From an uncultured Clostridia bacterium (lineage in GTDB: Bacteria > Bacillota > Clostridia > UBA1381), in assembly GCA_934501535.1 (NCBI GenBank), contig CAKSUM010000004.1, forward strand, positions 62,001-126,000: a stretch of DNA of 64,000 bases. The letters are read 5' to 3'. Below are positions 24,017-33,725 of the stretch, piece by piece. Each line of letters opens with the position of its first letter. Positions within the stretch are counted from its first letter, which is position 1. A program made the translations under genes and the position numbers. Under the pieces are notes generated by a model that saw nothing but the letters and a program-made list of their open reading frames with translations, did no database searches and was not told where the DNA came from.

Positions 24017-25912
24017 TCATTTTGCGCTTTCAAATACCGTAACCGAATTTTGCGGCATTTTTATATAGTAAATTCCGTCATCGGAGGAATAGCTCTCGTT
24101 GTGGAACACGCCGCACAGACGGAATATTCCGAAACGCGCCGCGTCAAGGCGGAAAACCTCCTCGTGACCGGTGTTGACAAGCACAACAAAGCTGCCGTGT
24201 TTTGTGTACCGCACAAATCCGTAGCCGTTGTTTACTTTATAAACCGTTTCAAATTCGCCGTTTTTAAACTCATCGTGTCCGTTGCGCAGGGCGATATTTT
24301 CTTTGTAATACTCCAAAATTTCCCTGTCCTCGTGTCCCCACGGGAAGCACGCGCGGCAGAACGGGTCGGCATATCCCTCAACTCCCGCCTCATCGCCGTA
24401 GAAAATCGTCGGAACTCCCGGCAAAAGCAGCTGCATTGTGATTATGCATTTCAGACGGTCGATTGCGGTCTGTTTGTTCTCCCACGAAATCCGCGCCCCC
24501 GACTGTTCGTCCTTGACCGTCTTTTTTTCGCCGCCCATGACGGTCAGTATGCGCTCGACATCGTGGCTTGACAGAAAATTCATCGCTGCGTAAAACGCCG
24601 GGCGCGGATAGTTTTCCTTAAGGCTCATAAGACGGCTGTCCAGCTCCGGCGCGCCGATATTTCCGCAGACGAAATCGATAAGCGCGCTGCGCAGGGGGTA
24701 ATTCATGACCGAGTCAAGCTCCGCGCCCATGAAGTACTGCCGCCTTTCGTCATATGCGATTTTGTTTGACGCGTCCTCCCAGACCTCGCCGATTATGACC
24801 GCGTCGGGATTTTGCGCTTTGACCTCGCGGCGCAGAATTTTTACGAAAAAGTCCGGAAGCTCGTCAACAACGTCGAGCCGCCAGCCCGACGCGCCGCTTT
24901 TGAGCCATTTTTTCACAACCGCGTCCTTGTCCTTCAGAATATAATTCTGAAAATCCTCGCTGTGCTCCTCGACCTGCGGCAGGGTATCGATGCCCCACCA
25001 GCTTTCGTATTCGTCGGGGAATTTGCTGAACCGATACCAGCCGTAATACGGTGACTCCTGCGACTGATATGCGCCTAAACTGTCATAGTTTCCGTACTTG
25101 TTGAAATATCGGCTGTCGCTGCCGGTGTGGTTGAATACGCCGTCTAAAATTATGCGTATACCCAGCTTTTGTGCCGATTTTGCAAGCCTTTCAAAGTCGG
25201 CGCAGGTGCCGAGCGCGGGGTCGATTTCCTTGTAGTCGCCAGTATCGTAGCGATGATTTGAATACGCCTTGAAAATGGGGTTTAAGTAGATGCACGAAAT
25301 CCCCAGCTCTTTCAGATAGGGCAGTTTTTCCTCAATTCCGGCAAGCGTGCCGCCGAAGAAATCGTTTGCGAGGTATTTTCCGCCGAACTGCTCCGCTTTA
25401 TAGAACGGCTCGTCGCCCCATTCGCGCTTTATTATATCGGTTCGCCCGGAGAGAAATCCGCCGTTTTCTCCGCGCGCGAACCTGTCGGGAAAAATCTGGT
25501 AACACACGCCGGTGCGCCACCATTCGGGCGTTTCGTAGGATTTATCGTATACGGTGATTTGGAATTTACTCTGCGGCTCCTCTTCATAAACCGCGCCGGT
25601 GCCGCCGAGCATCTGCGCGTTGTTTCCGTAGAAAAATCTGCCGCCGTGTGTGCCGATGTCGAAGTAATAAAACATCAGCCCCGGCTCGCGCGGCATTTTG
25701 ATTGACGCTTCATATACATACGTGCCGGAAATTTCAAAAACATACGCCATGTTGACAAATTCGCTTGTATCGCCGAAGTCATAAACCGCGCGTATATGCG
25801 ACGGAATACCGAAGTCGGTAAGCGCAAGCCGCAGCGTTACCGTTGTGCCGCAGGTGACCGCGCCGAACGGCTTGCGGTACAGCAGCTCTCTTGAATTATG
25901 CTCAATTTTCAT
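24017..25912 (-). CDS. GH13 alpha-amylase family enzyme (neopullulanase/maltogenic type)
   Basis: 631 residues. An N-terminal CBM34-like beta domain (1-120) precedes the GH13 barrel with all conserved regions: DGVFNH (257-262), nucleophile D347 in GWRLDVVDE, acid/base E376 in GEVW, and H450-D451 in SSHD. A C-terminal beta domain ends the protein. No signal peptide is present, so it likely hydrolyses maltodextrins or glycogen branches in the cytoplasm alongside glycogen phosphorylase. The ATG at 25912 follows GGAGG; the frame extends upstream without support. It is 111 bases downstream of glgP on the same strand. Confidence 0.92.
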   Translation of the reverse strand: MKIEHNSRELLYRKPFGAVTCGTTVTLRLALTDFGIPSHIRAVYDFGDTSEFVNMAYVFEISGTYVYEASIKMPREPGLMFYYFDIGTHGGRFFYGNNAQMLGGTGAVYEEEPQSKFQITVYDKSYETPEWWRTGVCYQIFPDRFARGENGGFLSGRTDIIKREWGDEPFYKAEQFGGKYLANDFFGGTLAGIEEKLPYLKELGISCIYLNPIFKAYSNHRYDTGDYKEIDPALGTCADFERLAKSAQKLGIRIILDGVFNHTGSDSRYFNKYGNYDSLGAYQSQESPYYGWYRFSKFPDEYESWWGIDTLPQVEEHSEDFQNYILKDKDAVVKKWLKSGASGWRLDVVDELPDFFVKILRREVKAQNPDAVIIGEVWEDASNKIAYDERRQYFMGAELDSVMNYPLRSALIDFVCGNIGAPELDSRLMSLKENYPRPAFYAAMNFLSSHDVERILTVMGGEKKTVKDEQSGARISWENKQTAIDRLKCIITMQLLLPGVPTIFYGDEAGVEGYADPFCRACFPWGHEDREILEYYKENIALRNGHDEFKNGEFETVYKVNNGYGFVRYTKHGSFVVLVNTGHEEVFRLDAARFGIFRLCGVFHNESYSSDDGIYYIKMPQNSVTVFESAK

Positions 25913-26023
25913 ATATTTCCTCCGTTTTCCGCAGGGGGCGGAATTTTGTATGTATACCCGCCGGACAGTGCAAAGGCATGTGCGCCGAAAAACACACATG
26001 CCCCAAAAATCTGCCGTTACCGA

Positions 26024-28480
26024 TTATTTAATCGGTTTCAGGTGCCAGATTTCGTTGTTGTAGTCGGCAATGGTGCGGTCTGATGAGAAGTATCCGCTTG
26101 ACGCGGTATTCATGATTGCCATGTGCCACCATTTTGCCTTGTTGTTGTAGTCCTTTGAAATTCTGTCCTGCGTCAGGCAGTATGCCTCAAAATCGCGCAG
26201 AACCATGTATGTGTCGGGGTAACCGTAGTCGCCGAACAGCAGCGTCTGGTAAAGGTCGCGGAAAATCTGTGTGTTTTCCGGCTCGATTTCGCCCGAGATA
26301 AGCTGGTCAAGCGCGCGTCTTAATACGCTGTTGGTTGAATAAATTGTCTTTACCTCGTCGGAATTATTGTACTTGAGTCTTGCCGCAACCTCGTCGGCTT
26401 TAAGTCCGAAGATATAGATATTATCCTCGCCGACCTGTTCAAGCATTTCCACGTTTGCGCCGTCGAGCGTGCCGCATGTAACCGCGCCGTTTAACATGAA
26501 TTTCATGTTGCCGGTGCCGGATGCCTCTTTTCCGGCGGTTGAAATCTGCTCGGAAACGTCTGCCGCAACAACAAGTTTTTCCGCGATGGAAACACCGTAG
26601 TTTTCAAGGAATACAACCTTGATTTTGCCCTCAATTCTCGGGTCATTGTTAATCATGTTTCCGACGGAATTGATAAGCTTGATAATCAGCTTAGCACGCT
26701 TGTAGCCGGGCGCCGCCTTTGCTCCGAAGATGTAGGTTTTCGGCGTGTATTCGGTGTTGGGGTTATCAACGAGCATATTGTAATCGGCAAGAATGTGCAG
26801 AATATTGAGCAGCTGACGCTTGTATTCGTGCAGACGCTTTGCCTGAACGTCAAAAATCGAGTTCGGGTCGATGTCTATGCCGTTGTGAACCTTGATATAT
26901 TCCGCAAGTTTAACCTTGTTTTCATGCTTGATTTTTGCGAATTTTTCCTGAAATTCCTTGTCGTCCGCAAAATCCTTAAGGCGCGCAAGCTGTGAGTAGT
27001 CCTTAATCCAGTCCTTGCCGATTTTGGACGAAATCAGCTCGGTGAGTGCCGGGTTGCAGTTCGCAATCCAGCGGCGGAAGGTAATTCCGTTGGTAATCGC
27101 ATGGAAGCGCGATTTATCCAGACGGTAGTAATCGGCGAAAATATCGCTTGTGAGAATTTTTGTGTGCAGCTTGGAAACGCCGTTCACGGCAAAGCAGGTT
27201 GCAAGGCACAGATTTGCCATGAATACCTGATTGTCCGAGATAACCGCCATCCATTTTTGCTTTCCGTAGTCATCGGGGTAAACCATTTGCAGATTTTCCA
27301 TAAGTCTGCGGTTGATTTCCTCAACAATCATCGAAACACGCGGCAGAATACGCTTGAACATATCAAGCGGCCATTTTTCGAGAGCCTCGCTCATGACGGT
27401 GTGGTTTGTGTATGCGAAGGTGCGTCTTGTGATGTCCCATGCTTCGTCCCAGCCGAGTCCCTTTTCATCGAGCAAAATGCGCATCAGTTCGGGGATTGCA
27501 AGGGTCGGGTGCGTATCGTTAATGTGGATAACCGCCTTTTCGGGGAGATTGTGCCAGTCATAGCCGTAGCGCGTTTCGTATTCCTTTAAAATCCACTGCA
27601 GCGTTGCCGATACAAGGAAATACTGCTGCTTTAAGCGCAGCTCCCTGCCCTCGGTGTGGTTATCCTCGGGGTAGAGCACCTTTGAAATCAGCTCGGCGAG
27701 CTGTTTTTCCTCGGTCGAGCGGATATAGTTTCCGCTGTTAAACTCCTGCATGTTCATAACGTCGGGAGCTTTTGCCGACCAAAGGCGCAGCTTGTTTACG
27801 ATTTTTGAATCGTAGCCCACGAGCGGAACATCGTACGGCATAGCAATAATCGTGCGTGCATTTTCGCATCTGAAAGAGAAATGCCCGTCATTCCAGTCGG
27901 TGTGGATTTCTCCGCCGAAGCTTACCGTTACCGATTCCTCGGGGCGTGCGATTTCCCATGCGTTGCCGTTTTCAAGCCATGTGTCGGGAAGTTCGGTCTG
28001 GTAGCCGTCAACGATTTTCTGACGGAAAAGACCGTATTCGTAGCGGATAGTGCAGCCGTATGCCGGCAAATCCATGGTTGTGAGCGAGTCCATAAAGCAT
28101 GCCGCAAGACGGCCCAGTCCGCCGTTGCCCAAACCGGCGTCATTTTCCAGCTCAACTATGTCGGAAAGCTCATATCCCAAAGATTTGAGCGCATTTACGT
28201 ACGTTTTTGTCTGCATGAGGTTAAGTATATTTGAGGCAAGCAGTCTGCCCATCAGAAATTCAAAGGACAGATAGTACAGCTTTTTTGAATTTTCTTTCTT
28301 TACCTCCTTGTGCGAAACCGCCCAGCGCGCCATGATTTGGTCGCGTGCGGTCAGCGCGCATGCGGTGTACACCATTTTCGGAGTTGCGTCTTCGAGGGTT
28401 TTGCCGAAATGACGCGCTATTTTTCCCTCAATTTCGTTTCTTAATTCCGTTTCTTTTGAATTTAATTTGATTTTTTCCAT
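26024..28480 (-). CDS. glgP: Glycogen/maltodextrin phosphorylase
   Basis: 818 residues, full length. It releases glucose-1-phosphate from alpha-1,4-glucan ends using pyridoxal phosphate. The PLP-site signature EASGTGNMKFMLNG is present, with its lysine, and the N-terminal NDAGLGNGGLGRLA glucan-site motif is intact. It is 21 bases downstream of glgA, with an AAAGGA site. The genes for branching enzyme and ADP-glucose pyrophosphorylase (glgB, glgC/D) are not in the window. Confidence 0.97.
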   Translation of the reverse strand: MEKIKLNSKETELRNEIEGKIARHFGKTLEDATPKMVYTACALTARDQIMARWAVSHKEVKKENSKKLYYLSFEFLMGRLLASNILNLMQTKTYVNALKSLGYELSDIVELENDAGLGNGGLGRLAACFMDSLTTMDLPAYGCTIRYEYGLFRQKIVDGYQTELPDTWLENGNAWEIARPEESVTVSFGGEIHTDWNDGHFSFRCENARTIIAMPYDVPLVGYDSKIVNKLRLWSAKAPDVMNMQEFNSGNYIRSTEEKQLAELISKVLYPEDNHTEGRELRLKQQYFLVSATLQWILKEYETRYGYDWHNLPEKAVIHINDTHPTLAIPELMRILLDEKGLGWDEAWDITRRTFAYTNHTVMSEALEKWPLDMFKRILPRVSMIVEEINRRLMENLQMVYPDDYGKQKWMAVISDNQVFMANLCLATCFAVNGVSKLHTKILTSDIFADYYRLDKSRFHAITNGITFRRWIANCNPALTELISSKIGKDWIKDYSQLARLKDFADDKEFQEKFAKIKHENKVKLAEYIKVHNGIDIDPNSIFDVQAKRLHEYKRQLLNILHILADYNMLVDNPNTEYTPKTYIFGAKAAPGYKRAKLIIKLINSVGNMINNDPRIEGKIKVVFLENYGVSIAEKLVVAADVSEQISTAGKEASGTGNMKFMLNGAVTCGTLDGANVEMLEQVGEDNIYIFGLKADEVAARLKYNNSDEVKTIYSTNSVLRRALDQLISGEIEPENTQIFRDLYQTLLFGDYGYPDTYMVLRDFEAYCLTQDRISKDYNNKAKWWHMAIMNTASSGYFSSDRTIADYNNEIWHLKPIK

Positions 28481-28501
28481 TTACGAATAATTCCTTTCGC
28501 A

Positions 28502-30232
28502 TTATTTATTATTTTTCCCGGCAGATTTTTTTGCTGATTTTTTATCTGTCTTTTTCTCGGGAGTTTTTGCTTTTTTAATCGGTTTAGGTGCGGATTTTTT
28601 GATGTCCGCCTTGGTTTTTTCGAGCTTTTTTTCACGCTGTGCGTCGGTCTGACCGGCGAGCACGGCTGCGTCCTTGGACGCGGTTTCCTCCGCCCATGCG
28701 GTTTCCGCCGCGGCGCTGTCCTTTGCCAGACGCTTTTCAAACGCCGGAGATTTTTTGCGCGGCGGCTTTTTTTCCGGTTCGCTCTGCGGCTTTGCCGCCG
28801 GAACGCCGGTTATTTGCTCATACAGCGCGAGATATTTGTCTGCCGAAACGCTCCACGAGAAATCACGGCTCATAGCGTTTTGAATCAGTTTATCCCACGC
28901 GCCGCGGTTGTCATAGAATGTGCGCATTGCGTAATCGACAACGTGCATCATATCCTCTGCATTATATGCCGCAAAGGAGAATCCCGTTCCTTCGTCGGTG
29001 TATTCGTTGTACGGCGCAACGGTGTCGGCAAGACCGCCCGTTTCGCGGACAATCGGCAGAGTGCCGTAACGCATGGAAATCAGCTGCGACAATCCGCACG
29101 GCTCAAAACGCGACGGCATCAAAAATGCGTCGCACGCCGCATAAATCCTGTGCGACAGCTCGTTTGAAAAATAAATGTTCGCCGAAACGCGGTCGGGGTA
29201 CTTCCACGCATAGTGACGGAACATATTCTCGTAATTTTCGTCGCCGGTGCCGAGGACAACAACCTGATATCCGCCCTCGCACAGGCGCTCCATTGCGTAT
29301 GAGATGAGGTCGAAGCCTTTCTGGTCGGTCAGGCGCGAAACAATGCCTATCATGAATTTGTTTTCGTCAACCGGCAGATTGAGTTCTTTTTGCAGCTCGG
29401 TTTTGTTGATTTTTTTGTCCGCGAGGGTTTTCGCGGAATAATTTTTGCTTATCAGCTTGTCGGTTTCGGGGCTCCAGTCATCGGAAATGCCGTTGACTAT
29501 TCCGCATAAATCGCCGCGGCGCGCGGAGAGAAGCCCGTCAAGACCTTCGCCGTAATCGGGGGTTGTGATTTCCTGCGCGTAGCGCTCGGATACCGTTGTA
29601 ATTTTATTTGCGTATACAAGACCGCCCTTTAAGAGATTTGCGTCCTTGTAGTATTCAAGCTTGTCATCGGTAAAATAGTAATCGCCGACGCCCATGGCGT
29701 CTTTAATTTTGTCGAGATCCCAGCGTCCCTGAAATTTCAGGTTATGGATAGTCATAACCGTCTTTATACCGCGGTAAAACGGGTTATCGTAGAATGTGTC
29801 CAGAAAAACCGGAATAGGTGCGGTCTGCCAGTCATTGCAGTTAATCACGTCCGGACGGAAATCCAGCGTGGGCAGCAGCGACAGCACCGCCTTTGAGAAA
29901 AATATAAACTTTTCGCAGTCGAGATGAATATAGTCATATGGCTTATTGCCGCCGAAATAGTATTCGTTGTCCACAAAATAGTATGTAGTACCCTTGTACT
30001 CCATGGAGAAAACACCGCAATACTGTCTGCGCCAGCCGATATTGATGTAGATATGATTGATATAGGTCATCATATCCCGATATTTTTGGTCTATGCAGCG
30101 ATAAAGCGGCAGCATTACGCGGCAGTCAGCGCCTTTTTCTTTCAGCGTAACCGGCAGCGAGCCGGCAACATCGCCCAAACCGCCCGTCTTTACAAATGGT
30201 GCGGCCTCCGATGCGACATACAAAATTTTCAT
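28502..30232 (-). CDS. glgA: Glycogen synthase (GT5) with Lys-rich C-terminal extension
   Basis: 576 residues; bacterial GlgA is normally about 480. The GT-B core has the ADP-glucose-binding KTGGLGDVAG (K15) and the C-terminal EPCGLSQL...ETGGLADTV motif. It extends starch or glycogen chains from ADP-glucose. Residues 479-576 are extra: Lys/Ala/Pro/Glu-rich, low complexity, ending KKSAKKSAGKNNK, with no predicted fold. The frame and the junction look intact, so this is a real tail, not a frameshift artefact as far as I can see. First gene of the glgA-glgP-amylase cluster. Confidence 0.95.
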   Translation of the reverse strand: MKILYVASEAAPFVKTGGLGDVAGSLPVTLKEKGADCRVMLPLYRCIDQKYRDMMTYINHIYINIGWRRQYCGVFSMEYKGTTYYFVDNEYYFGGNKPYDYIHLDCEKFIFFSKAVLSLLPTLDFRPDVINCNDWQTAPIPVFLDTFYDNPFYRGIKTVMTIHNLKFQGRWDLDKIKDAMGVGDYYFTDDKLEYYKDANLLKGGLVYANKITTVSERYAQEITTPDYGEGLDGLLSARRGDLCGIVNGISDDWSPETDKLISKNYSAKTLADKKINKTELQKELNLPVDENKFMIGIVSRLTDQKGFDLISYAMERLCEGGYQVVVLGTGDENYENMFRHYAWKYPDRVSANIYFSNELSHRIYAACDAFLMPSRFEPCGLSQLISMRYGTLPIVRETGGLADTVAPYNEYTDEGTGFSFAAYNAEDMMHVVDYAMRTFYDNRGAWDKLIQNAMSRDFSWSVSADKYLALYEQITGVPAAKPQSEPEKKPPRKKSPAFEKRLAKDSAAAETAWAEETASKDAAVLAGQTDAQREKKLEKTKADIKKSAPKPIKKAKTPEKKTDKKSAKKSAGKNNK

Positions 30233-30257
30233 ACCGATACCACCTTTCCTACCTTAT

Positions 30258-30286
30258 ATATTACAACAAATTCGCCGTTTTGTCAA
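30258..30286 (-). promoter_or_regulatory. Promoter of the glycogen operon
   Basis: On the minus strand TTGACA (30281-30286) and TAATAT (30258-30263), 17 bases apart; an AAAGGTGG site follows before glgA. Confidence 0.7.
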
Positions 30287-30363
30287 TTATATTGATGATT
30301 TTATGATTTGTCATTTATAACAAAAATAAACATAGATTTTAATAAACATCTAAACATTTTTCA

Positions 30364-30392
30364 TTGACAATCATTTTGAAAAATGGTAGAGT
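30364..30392 (+). promoter_or_regulatory. Promoter of feoAB with Fur-box-like sequence
   Basis: TTGACA (30364-30369) and TAGAGT (30387-30392) with 17-base spacing. TGACAATCATTTTGA (30365-30379) matches the Bacillus Fur 7-1-7 box (TGATAAT-N-ATTATCA) at 11 of 14 positions and covers the -35 box. Iron control is inferred. Confidence 0.5.
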
Positions 30393-30415
30393 ATAGTAGG
30401 GAAAGGAATAAATTT

Positions 30416-30640
30416 ATGAAATTATCGGAAGGGATTAAGGGAAATACATACCGAATCGACAGCATTGACCCGGGCATGAAAGCGGCGCGGCGCCTGCAGG
30501 CGCTGGGCATGACGCACGGCACGCACGTTGATGTTCTCGGCAAAAAACGCGGCGGAGCGATGATTATAAAGGTGCGCGGCACAAGATTTGCGCTGGGGCG
30601 CGGAATTTGCGGCGGAATTTTTGCGGAGGAGGGCAAATGA
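30416..30640 (+). CDS. feoA: FeoA-family ferrous iron transport protein
   Basis: 74 residues, an SH3-like small cytoplasmic protein (ARRLQALGMTHGTHVDVLGKK, RFALGRGICGGIFAEEG). FeoA supports Fe2+ uptake by FeoB. The ATG at 30416 follows AAAGGA. Its stop overlaps the feoB start (ATGATG), indicating translational coupling. It is the only FeoA in this copy of the operon; the second operon has two. Confidence 0.92.
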   Translation: MKLSEGIKGNTYRIDSIDPGMKAARRLQALGMTHGTHVDVLGKKRGGAMIIKVRGTRFALGRGICGGIFAEEGK

Positions 30641-32697
30641 TGAAAGATTTGTGCATTGCGTTTGCCGGAAACCCGAACTGCGGAAAAACCACGCTGTTCA
30701 ATGCGTACACCGGCGCCAACCTGAGGGTTGCGAACAGGCCGGGGGTCACCGTGGAAAAAACCGAGGGGAAGATGAAATATAAAGGCGGAACCGTCAGGCT
30801 GTATGATTTGCCGGGGACGTATTCGCTGACGTCGTACACCATGGAGGAGCAGATTTCGCGCGGATATGTTACGGACGGCGGTGCGGACGTGATAATCGAC
30901 GTTGCGGACGCGTCAAGTCCGGAGCGGAGTCTGTATCTTACGCTGCAGCTGATTGAGCTGGGCAAACCGGTGGTGCTTGCGCTTAACATGATGGATATAG
31001 TTGCGGAGCGCGGCATGAAAATAGACGTCCGCCGCATGGAGGAGCTGCTGGGAATACCGGTTGTGCCGGTCAGTGCGAGAAAGCGGACGGGGCTTGATGA
31101 GCTTATGCGGACGGCGGAATACTGCGCCGAACGCAGCGCCGCGGACTGCCGCTGCGGAGGCGGGTGCTGCGAATACGCATGTGCCGCGGCAGGAGCACGT
31201 GAAAACCGACTTTTCGAAAAGCGGCGCATGATAGTATATTCAGGCGAGATTGAAGAGAAAATCGACTGTATTTCCGCGCTTTTGCGGCGCAGGTACCCCG
31301 AAACGGAAAACCGCCGCCTGTATGCAATAAAGCTGCTGGAGCACGATGCGGAAATAATGAAAAAATATCCGCTTGACCTGACCGGAATTGCCGATGAAAG
31401 CTATGAAGCGCGCATAATAGGTGAAAAATATGATTTTATCGAGAAAGTAATCGGCGATGTGCTTATAAATAAGGAAGAAAAAAGCGCGCTCACCGACAGG
31501 GCGGACGCGGTTTTAACGCATCGGATATGGGGCTTGCCGATTTTTCTTGCAATTATGGCGCTTGTGTTTTTTCTCACGTTCACGGTGGGGGATATGCTTA
31601 AAGGCTTTTTTGAAAACTGGCTCGAAAGCTTTTCCGCGGGAGTATCGTCGCTTTTGACGGCGATTTCCGCCGGAGATACGGTGAAGTCGCTCATAGTTGA
31701 CGGAATTATTGCCGGCGTGGGCGGAATACTGACCTTTTTGCCGAATATATTCATACTGTTTTTGTCGCTCGCGATTTTGGAGGACAGCGGATATATGCCG
31801 CGCGCGGCGTATGTTATGGACGAAATAATGGGAAGCCTCGGGCTGACGGGGCGTGCGTTTATACCGCTGCTGCTGGGGTTCGGGTGCACCGTGCCGGCGG
31901 TGATGGCGGCGCGTACGCTGGAAACCCGTCACGATAAAATCCGTACCGTGCTGATAACGCCGTTTATGTCATGCAGTGCGCGGCTGCCGATTTACGTAAT
32001 GCTGTCGCAGATGTTTTTTGCGCGGCATGCGCTTTTGGCGGCATACTCGATGTATGCGATTGGGTTTGCGGCGGCGCTTTTGGCGGCGTTCGTGATGTCA
32101 AAGGCGGACAAAGAGCACAATGCCGACGGTCTGCTGATTGAGCTGCCCGAATATAAAATGCCCAATCCGCACACCGTCATAATTTACGTTTGGGATAAGA
32201 TTAAGGACTACCTGACCAAGGCAGGCACAACGATATTTCTTGCCTCGATAGCGCTGTGGTTCATTCTGAATTTCGGCATGACGGGCAGGGTGACCGATAT
32301 ATCGCAGAGCTTCGGCGCGGCTGCCGGCAGACTGCTTGTGCCGGTGATGTCGCTTGCCGGATTGGGATACTGGCAGATTATTGTCGCGCTCATCTCGGGC
32401 ATTGCGGCAAAAGAGGTTGTGGTATCCGCGACGGCGGTTTTGTTCGGAATTGGGAATATTTCCTCCGCGGAGGGAATGTCGGCGCTTGCGGATATGCTTG
32501 CGCAAAGCGGATTTACCGCGCTTAACGCATATTCAATGATGCTGTTTTGCCTTTTGTATACACCGTGTATTGCGAGTATTGCGGCGATAAAACGCGAACT
32601 TTCGGGTAAGTATGCGCTGCTTGCGATATTTATGCAGCTTGCGGCGGCGTGGACGGCATCCGTACTATTTTATCAAATCGGAGGAATGTTTTTTTGA
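30637..32697 (+). CDS. feoB: Ferrous iron transporter FeoB with Cys-rich segment in the soluble domain
   Basis: 686 residues. The cytoplasmic G domain has the P loop GNPNCGKTT (from G11), the DLPGTYSL switch and the NMMD motif. The membrane part has the Gate domains with GCTVPAVMAART and KEVVVSA. Six cysteines fall within twenty residues, C163, C171, C173, C177, C178 and C182, just after the G domain; that is unusual and could bind metal or act in redox control. The short stretch between the first membrane helices lacks the large insertion of the second FeoB here. Regulation by iron is suggested by the Fur-like box upstream of feoA. Confidence 0.96.
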   Translation: MMKDLCIAFAGNPNCGKTTLFNAYTGANLRVANRPGVTVEKTEGKMKYKGGTVRLYDLPGTYSLTSYTMEEQISRGYVTDGGADVIIDVADASSPERSLYLTLQLIELGKPVVLALNMMDIVAERGMKIDVRRMEELLGIPVVPVSARKRTGLDELMRTAEYCAERSAADCRCGGGCCEYACAAAGARENRLFEKRRMIVYSGEIEEKIDCISALLRRRYPETENRRLYAIKLLEHDAEIMKKYPLDLTGIADESYEARIIGEKYDFIEKVIGDVLINKEEKSALTDRADAVLTHRIWGLPIFLAIMALVFFLTFTVGDMLKGFFENWLESFSAGVSSLLTAISAGDTVKSLIVDGIIAGVGGILTFLPNIFILFLSLAILEDSGYMPRAAYVMDEIMGSLGLTGRAFIPLLLGFGCTVPAVMAARTLETRHDKIRTVLITPFMSCSARLPIYVMLSQMFFARHALLAAYSMYAIGFAAALLAAFVMSKADKEHNADGLLIELPEYKMPNPHTVIIYVWDKIKDYLTKAGTTIFLASIALWFILNFGMTGRVTDISQSFGAAAGRLLVPVMSLAGLGYWQIIVALISGIAAKEVVVSATAVLFGIGNISSAEGMSALADMLAQSGFTALNAYSMMLFCLLYTPCIASIAAIKRELSGKYALLAIFMQLAAAWTASVLFYQIGGMFF

Positions 32698-33629
32698 TAA
32701 GTAAAATTCATCTTGCCCCCATGGCGGGCGTGACCGACCTGACTTTTCGCCTTATCTGCCGTGAATACGGCGCGGACGGACTCACCACAGAGATGGTCAG
32801 CGCAAAGGGGCTGTACTTTAAAAATAAAAATACCGCGGAGCTTATGCATCTGGACGAGCGCGAAAAGCCGGCGGCAATCCAGATTTTCGGTTCCGACCCC
32901 GATATTATCGCGGAAATAATTCCGCAGGTAATCGCGTTCGGAGCAGCGGCGGTCGATATAAATATGGGCTGTCCCATGCCGAAAATCGTAAATAACGGCG
33001 ACGGCAGCGCGCTTATGAAAAATCCGCGGCTTGCCGGCGAGATAGTGCGCCGCGCGGCGGATGCGTCATCGGTTCCGGTGACGGTGAAAATCCGCAAGGG
33101 CTGGGACAGCGACACGGCGGCGGAATTTGCAAAGGTGCTCGAGGCAAACGGAGCGGCGGCGGTGGCGGTTCACGGAAGAACGCGCGAGCAGCTCTACAGC
33201 GGCGCTGCCGATTGGGATACAATCCGCGCGGTCAAAAAAGCCGTAAAAATACCGGTCATCGGAAACGGGGACATATTTTCCGCCGGGGACGCGCGGCGCA
33301 TGCTCGAATATACCGGCTGCGACGGCGTTATGGTCGGGCGCGGAGCGCAGGGAAATCCGTTTATTTTCCGCCAGATTAAGGAATACCTGAACACGGGCGA
33401 GGTCACTTATTTTCCGACCGGGCGCGAGAAAATCGAGGAGGCGCTCAGGCACGCAAAAATGCTGTGCGCCGAAAAGGGCGAAGAACGCGGCATAAAAGAG
33501 GCGCGCAAACACATCGCGTGGTATATCAAAGGGCTGAGGAATAATGCGGAGCTTAAAAATAAGGTCTTTAAAACAACGTCGCTGTCGGAGATTGCCGCTC
33601 TTTTGGAGGAGGCGGCGGATAATTTGTAA
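32694..33629 (+). CDS. dusB: tRNA-dihydrouridine synthase
   Basis: 311 residues. It reduces uridines in tRNA D-loops with FMN. APMAGVTD opens the barrel, the active-site cysteine is in INMGCPMPKIV, and MVGRGAQGNP marks the phosphate site. The start is a TTG at 32694, overlapping the feoB stop codon, with CGGAGGA nine bases upstream; no in-frame ATG exists nearby. Coupling to feoB may be only positional. The assignment to DusB rather than another Dus is by overall likeness. Confidence 0.93.
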   Translation: MISKIHLAPMAGVTDLTFRLICREYGADGLTTEMVSAKGLYFKNKNTAELMHLDEREKPAAIQIFGSDPDIIAEIIPQVIAFGAAAVDINMGCPMPKIVNNGDGSALMKNPRLAGEIVRRAADASSVPVTVKIRKGWDSDTAAEFAKVLEANGAAAVAVHGRTREQLYSGAADWDTIRAVKKAVKIPVIGNGDIFSAGDARRMLEYTGCDGVMVGRGAQGNPFIFRQIKEYLNTGEVTYFPTGREKIEEALRHAKMLCAEKGEERGIKEARKHIAWYIKGLRNNAELKNKVFKTTSLSEIAALLEEAADNL

Positions 33630-33668
33630 TAATGTCGCTCATTTCTCATTTTTTTACAAAAAAAACTA

Positions 33669-33697
33669 TTGCACATTCGGCGGAAAAATGCTATAAT
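33669..33697 (+). promoter_or_regulatory. Promoter of the L,D-transpeptidase gene
   Basis: TTGCAC (33669-33674) and TATAAT (33692-33697), 17 bases apart. Confidence 0.75.
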
Positions 33698-33725
33698 TTT
33701 CCTAACAATGTTAAGGAGAAACAAT

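Noticed and set aside
23739..24042. Lys/Ala-rich frame upstream of the GH106-like gene
   Set aside because: A-rich low-complexity DNA; reading passes through the terminator hairpin of the GH13 gene.
28462..28740. Arg/Lys/Pro-rich frame overlapping the 3' end of glgA as evidence of a frameshift
   Set aside because: The glgA frame itself stays open through the tail with a consistent Lys/Ala/Glu codon pattern; the second frame is a by-product of that composition.
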